NCBI RefSeq assembly: GCF_011761565.1
Contig: NZ_JAASRM010000001.1
Location: 806,139 to 870,138, forward strand
Source: Rhizomicrobium palustre
GTDB lineage: Bacteria; Pseudomonadota; Alphaproteobacteria; Micropepsales; Micropepsaceae
Reading direction: 5' to 3'
Length of the DNA: 64,000 bases
The translations under genes and the position numbers were made by a program. Below are positions 61,086 through 64,000 of the stretch, piece after piece; the first letter of the stretch is position 1; every line of letters starts with the position of its first letter. The notes beneath the pieces are model-generated. The model saw only the letters and a program-made list of their open reading frames with translations. It ran no database searches and was not told the DNA's origin.

Positions 61086-63785
61086 TCAATATTTGAAGCG
61101 CACACCGGCATAGAGCTGGCTGCCGTTGGAATAGAGCGCGCGCGGCATCGTGGCGTTGTTGGCGTAGTATTTCAGCGTCTGGTTGGTGAGGTTGAGGCCG
61201 TTGAAGGTCAAGGTGAGGTTATCGGTCACCGTGACGTTCACTGAGGCATCAAGCTTGCCATAGGCGTTCTGATATTCCGCCGCCGAGCGATCCATGCCCA
61301 CCAGCGAGGATGAAACATAGCCGTAAGCGAGGCGCGCCGAGAGCCATTCGTTTTCGAAATAGGCCGAGGCGTTGACGGTGTTTTTGGTGTTGCCGACCAA
61401 AGAACCGCCGCCCGTCTCCGCACCGCTGGTATAGGCATAATTGGCGATGATGCCGAAGCCGCCCCAGATCGGCTGGGTCCAGGCGATTTCATAGCCTTCG
61501 TCATGACCCGAAGTGTTGAACGGCGCGGTGATGTCATAGACCGAGTAGACTGGCGCGCCCTGGCCCGTCTTCAACATGTCGAGATAAGTGCCCTTGGTGA
61601 TGCCCTTGGTCACATAAGACGACAGGTCCATATAGAAGACGCTGACCGAGATCATCGATTGCGGGCCGTAATACCATTCCCACGAAACATCGTAATTGGC
61701 CGACTTGACGGGCTTCAGATTGGGATTACCGCCCGAACCTACATGGGTGAGATCGGTGAGATTGACCGCCCCGCCAAGCGCGGAATAATCGGGCCGCGCC
61801 ATGGTTTCAGCCGCTGCGAAACGCAGCACCTGATCCTCAGTGACATTGATCGAAATATTGGCGCTGGGCAGAACGTCCCAATATTCCTTATCGATCTTGT
61901 TGAGGTGGTAACAGCCGAAATCGCTGTAGATATCGCCGGTCACAGGGCAGGTAGAGCCCACCGCCGCCGTGCCATTGACCGGCTGATAGATCGTCTCCTG
62001 CGTATTGACGATGCGCACGCCGATATTGCCCTTCCAGCGATCGCCGCCGAGATTGGCCATCACGTAGCCAGCCACGTCCTGCTCGCCCACATCGGTGGCA
62101 CCCGACCACATATAGCGCGAGGCGCGGCCGTTAATGTCGGCGGCCGATTGTGTATAGCTGCGCCAGCTTTTCTGCGTGCTCAGCACATCCACGATCTTGG
62201 CAACATCGCCTTGCGGCACATTGGTCAGCATGCCGGCGATCTTGAAGGCATCGGCGAAATCCGAGGGGTAATTGCTGGTCGAGACCGCATCGCCGGTGTA
62301 GCCCGGGCCAGGTCCGTAAGAGACGCCGCCATCCCAGATATCGGATTTGTGGTGATGGTCAGCATAGCGGAAACCCGCCTTCACCGATTGGATCGGACCT
62401 GCATCCAGCTTCTGCTCGGCATCGAACTCGAAATAATACTCGCGGTCATAGGCTTTGGAGACCGCGCCCCAGGCCCAGTCATTAGTGAGCGTGCCAGGCT
62501 TGGAAAGATCAAGCCCCGTCACCGACACCGCCGCAACACCGCTGGAGAAGTCATAAGAGGCCGGCGCGGGTGCCGTCATGCCTTCCCAGGCTGCTTGCTC
62601 CGGTGTGGTGCCAGCACCACGGGTGTAGCCCGCCTTCACCTTGATGGTGAGATCATCGGTCGGGTTATAGGTGACGTCGCCATTGAAGTAATAGGCATCG
62701 CTCATCGAATGCGGGCGCATGATGAAGTCCGCCACGATGGGCGAGATGCCAGCCATTTGCGGCAGGCTGGCGGAGACCAGCGTGTTGTTCACGACCTTAT
62801 AGCTGCTAGGCACATTGGCGGTGGCGCCGCCAAACTCTTTGGAGCCCCAGAACATGTAGTTGTTGTTCTTATTCGACGCGCCCATATGGGAATAGAAGGC
62901 GTCGAAGGTGATTTCGAGGGCATTGCTGGGGCGGAACTGTGCTGCGAAGGAGCCGCCCTGGCGGATGCGTTCCTGTTCGAAATAAGCCGAACCGATCAAG
63001 GTGGGATAATAAACACCGGCGAGATCGGGATGGCTCACCGCCGCCGCATCTGTAGGATCGAATTTCGCATAGCCAAGGAATTCCTGACCGTCGCGGCGGA
63101 TGTTGCGCTGTTCATAGAAACCCTGCAGCATTACGCCGAAAGAATTGGTATCGTTCTTCCAGGCAAGCAGGCCGTTGAATTGCGGCGTGGTATCGCCGCG
63201 CAGCGTGGTGTAGGCGGCTTCCGCACTGACTTCCACAGTGAAGGTCTTATCGAAATCGAGCGGCTTGCGGGTGATGATGTCCACCGCGCCAGCGACACCA
63301 CCTTCCACCAGATCGGCCTGCTGACTCTTATAGACCTTCACGCTGGAGACGATTTCCGCCGGGAAGAGCGAATAAGACACCGAGCGGCCGATATCCTGAT
63401 ACTGATCAAGAATGAACCAGTCGCCGGTGGAGACCGCATGGCCGTTCACCAAGGTCTGGGTGAGGCTGGGGCTGGTGCCGCGAATCGAAACGCGGTCATT
63501 TTCGTCAAAACCGCCCTCGCCCGAGGCCGCAGATACCGTGTTCACGCCCGGCACGCGCTGCAAAGCATCGGCGACGTTCTTATCGGGGAATTTGCCGATA
63601 TCTTCGGCTGAAACCGCATCCACAATGGCGGTGGTATCCCGCTTGATGTCCATGGCGCGCTGCAGCGAGGCGCGCATGCCGGTTACAACCACGGTTTCCA
63701 TGGCTTCCTGGGCAAGCGCCGGAGCCACAAGGCTCGCAAGCGCCAGAACGCTCGCCGAACCCGCAAATACTGCCCGTAACTTCAT
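61086..63785 (-). CDS. TonB-dependent outer-membrane receptor (Xanthomonas/Caulobacter type)
   Basis: About 899 residues. ATG 63785 follows AGAGAGAGGA and gives a signal peptide (KLRAVFAGSASVLALASLVAPALAQ); the frame start at 63878 adds a non-signal leader. The TonB-box region METVVVTGMRASLQRAMDIKR, plug (AEDIGKFPDKNVADALQRVPGV, VSIRGTSPSLTQTLVNGHAV) and barrel ending YAGVRFKY are complete. Its position near the nag operon suggests uptake of chito-oligosaccharides, but it is the only evidence for that cargo. LacI-type AACCGGTT cores lie upstream. Confidence 0.9.
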   Translation of the reverse strand: MKLRAVFAGSASVLALASLVAPALAQEAMETVVVTGMRASLQRAMDIKRDTTAIVDAVSAEDIGKFPDKNVADALQRVPGVNTVSAASGEGGFDENDRVSIRGTSPSLTQTLVNGHAVSTGDWFILDQYQDIGRSVSYSLFPAEIVSSVKVYKSQQADLVEGGVAGAVDIITRKPLDFDKTFTVEVSAEAAYTTLRGDTTPQFNGLLAWKNDTNSFGVMLQGFYEQRNIRRDGQEFLGYAKFDPTDAAAVSHPDLAGVYYPTLIGSAYFEQERIRQGGSFAAQFRPSNALEITFDAFYSHMGASNKNNNYMFWGSKEFGGATANVPSSYKVVNNTLVSASLPQMAGISPIVADFIMRPHSMSDAYYFNGDVTYNPTDDLTIKVKAGYTRGAGTTPEQAAWEGMTAPAPASYDFSSGVAAVSVTGLDLSKPGTLTNDWAWGAVSKAYDREYYFEFDAEQKLDAGPIQSVKAGFRYADHHHKSDIWDGGVSYGPGPGYTGDAVSTSNYPSDFADAFKIAGMLTNVPQGDVAKIVDVLSTQKSWRSYTQSAADINGRASRYMWSGATDVGEQDVAGYVMANLGGDRWKGNIGVRIVNTQETIYQPVNGTAAVGSTCPVTGDIYSDFGCYHLNKIDKEYWDVLPSANISINVTEDQVLRFAAAETMARPDYSALGGAVNLTDLTHVGSGGNPNLKPVKSANYDVSWEWYYGPQSMISVSVFYMDLSSYVTKGITKGTYLDMLKTGQGAPVYSVYDITAPFNTSGHDEGYEIAWTQPIWGGFGIIANYAYTSGAETGGGSLVGNTKNTVNASAYFENEWLSARLAYGYVSSSLVGMDRSAAEYQNAYGKLDASVNVTVTDNLTLTFNGLNLTNQTLKYYANNATMPRALYSNGSQLYAGVRFKY

Positions 63786-63847
63786 GGCTAAAATCCTCTC
63801 TCTTTGGTCGACAGGACGCGCCGAACTGCCCTCCGCCCGCCCCTCAC

Positions 63848-63884
63848 AAAACCGGTTCCAGCCCCTGTCCGAAATCACCGGTTC
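63848..63884. promoter_or_regulatory. LacI-type operator cores upstream of the second TonB receptor
   Basis: AACCGGTT-type palindrome centres at 63848-63861 (CAAAACCGGTTCCA) and 63875-63884 (ACCGGTTC), spaced about 26 bases, lie 60-100 bases before the start. They resemble the site before the first TonB receptor at 26903. An ATCCAATACAATACCAT stretch follows at 63888-63904. Confidence 0.45.
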
Positions 63885-64000
63885 ATATCCAATACAATAC
63901 CATTCTTAAATTGGGCCGCCCTGTCAAGGCGAAAGTGCGGCAAAAATGTGCACTAAAATTCGTCAGACATGCCTGTTTTCCTGCATCATTTTTGGGTTGA

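Noticed and set aside
61503..63611. 702-residue open frame antisense to the second TonB receptor
   Set aside because: Low-complexity shadow of the receptor codons; no start signal or motif.
1..64000. CRISPR array, prophage, insertion sequence, tRNA or rRNA
   Set aside because: No regularly spaced repeats, no transposase or phage structural genes, and no cloverleaf or rRNA sequence were recognised by eye.

Overview
The window is about 62% GC and looks like the chromosome of an alphaproteobacterium. The clues are TonB receptors of the Xanthomonas/Caulobacter type, a System I (Ccm) cytochrome c machinery, frequent GTG starts and 4-nt ATGA/GTGA overlaps. Plant-polysaccharide and chitin utilisation next to multiheme cytochromes for extracellular electron transfer would suit a fermenting, iron-reducing Rhizomicrobium/Micropepsales-like organism. 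That placement is an inference; no rRNA or tRNA gene is visible to test it. I see no CRISPR array, prophage, transposase or integrase.

Region 1 (1-16300) is an envelope-glycolipid island. It holds a truncated alpha-oxoamine synthase (serine-palmitoyltransferase-like), a GT39 membrane transferase, a flippase-like membrane protein, an SDR, two cytoplasmic GT4 transferases followed by a DUF4833 secreted protein, a complete LptB-LptF-LptG set, a WalW-like deacetylase, a FemAB/GNAT-fold transferase, GalE and two more GT4 enzymes. My reading is synthesis of a glycosylated lipid (perhaps a sphingolipid) with its own Lpt-type exporter.

Region 2 (16316-31408) holds an M18 aminopeptidase and a hemicellulose locus: CE1-like esterase, GH51 arabinofuranosidase, GH3 xylosidase-type enzyme and a TonB receptor, then a divergent SGNH acetylesterase with a DUF3237 protein. 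A Nudix hydrolase without a normal start codon and a PfkB kinase close it.

Region 3 (31463-51012) is a respiratory and electron-transfer island. The Ccm genes are in two blocks, ccmC-D-E-A-B and ccmFG-H-I, with CcmF and CcmG fused in one polypeptide; a lower-GC orphan gene lies between the blocks on the other strand. Beyond them are a small cytochrome c, a porin-cytochrome pair (MtrB/PioB-like barrel and decaheme MtrA/PioA-like cytochrome), a HemG-like flavodoxin, a GMC dehydrogenase with its Tat small subunit and diheme cytochrome c, and a nonaheme cytochrome with a cytochrome b. Together these could carry electrons from quinol and periplasmic sugar oxidation to the cell surface, with Ccm maturing the c-type hemes.

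Region 4 (51145-64000) has a MocR-type regulator and a chitin/GlcNAc locus: GH20 hexosaminidase, EIIA-HPr-EI fusion and GlcNAc-type IIC-IIB permease in one tightly coupled operon, a divergent TPR-sulfotransferase and a second TonB receptor. Intergenic regions carry REP-like inverted pairs, a concentric set of long inverted repeats, several strong terminators and candidate LacI-type operators in front of both TonB receptors.
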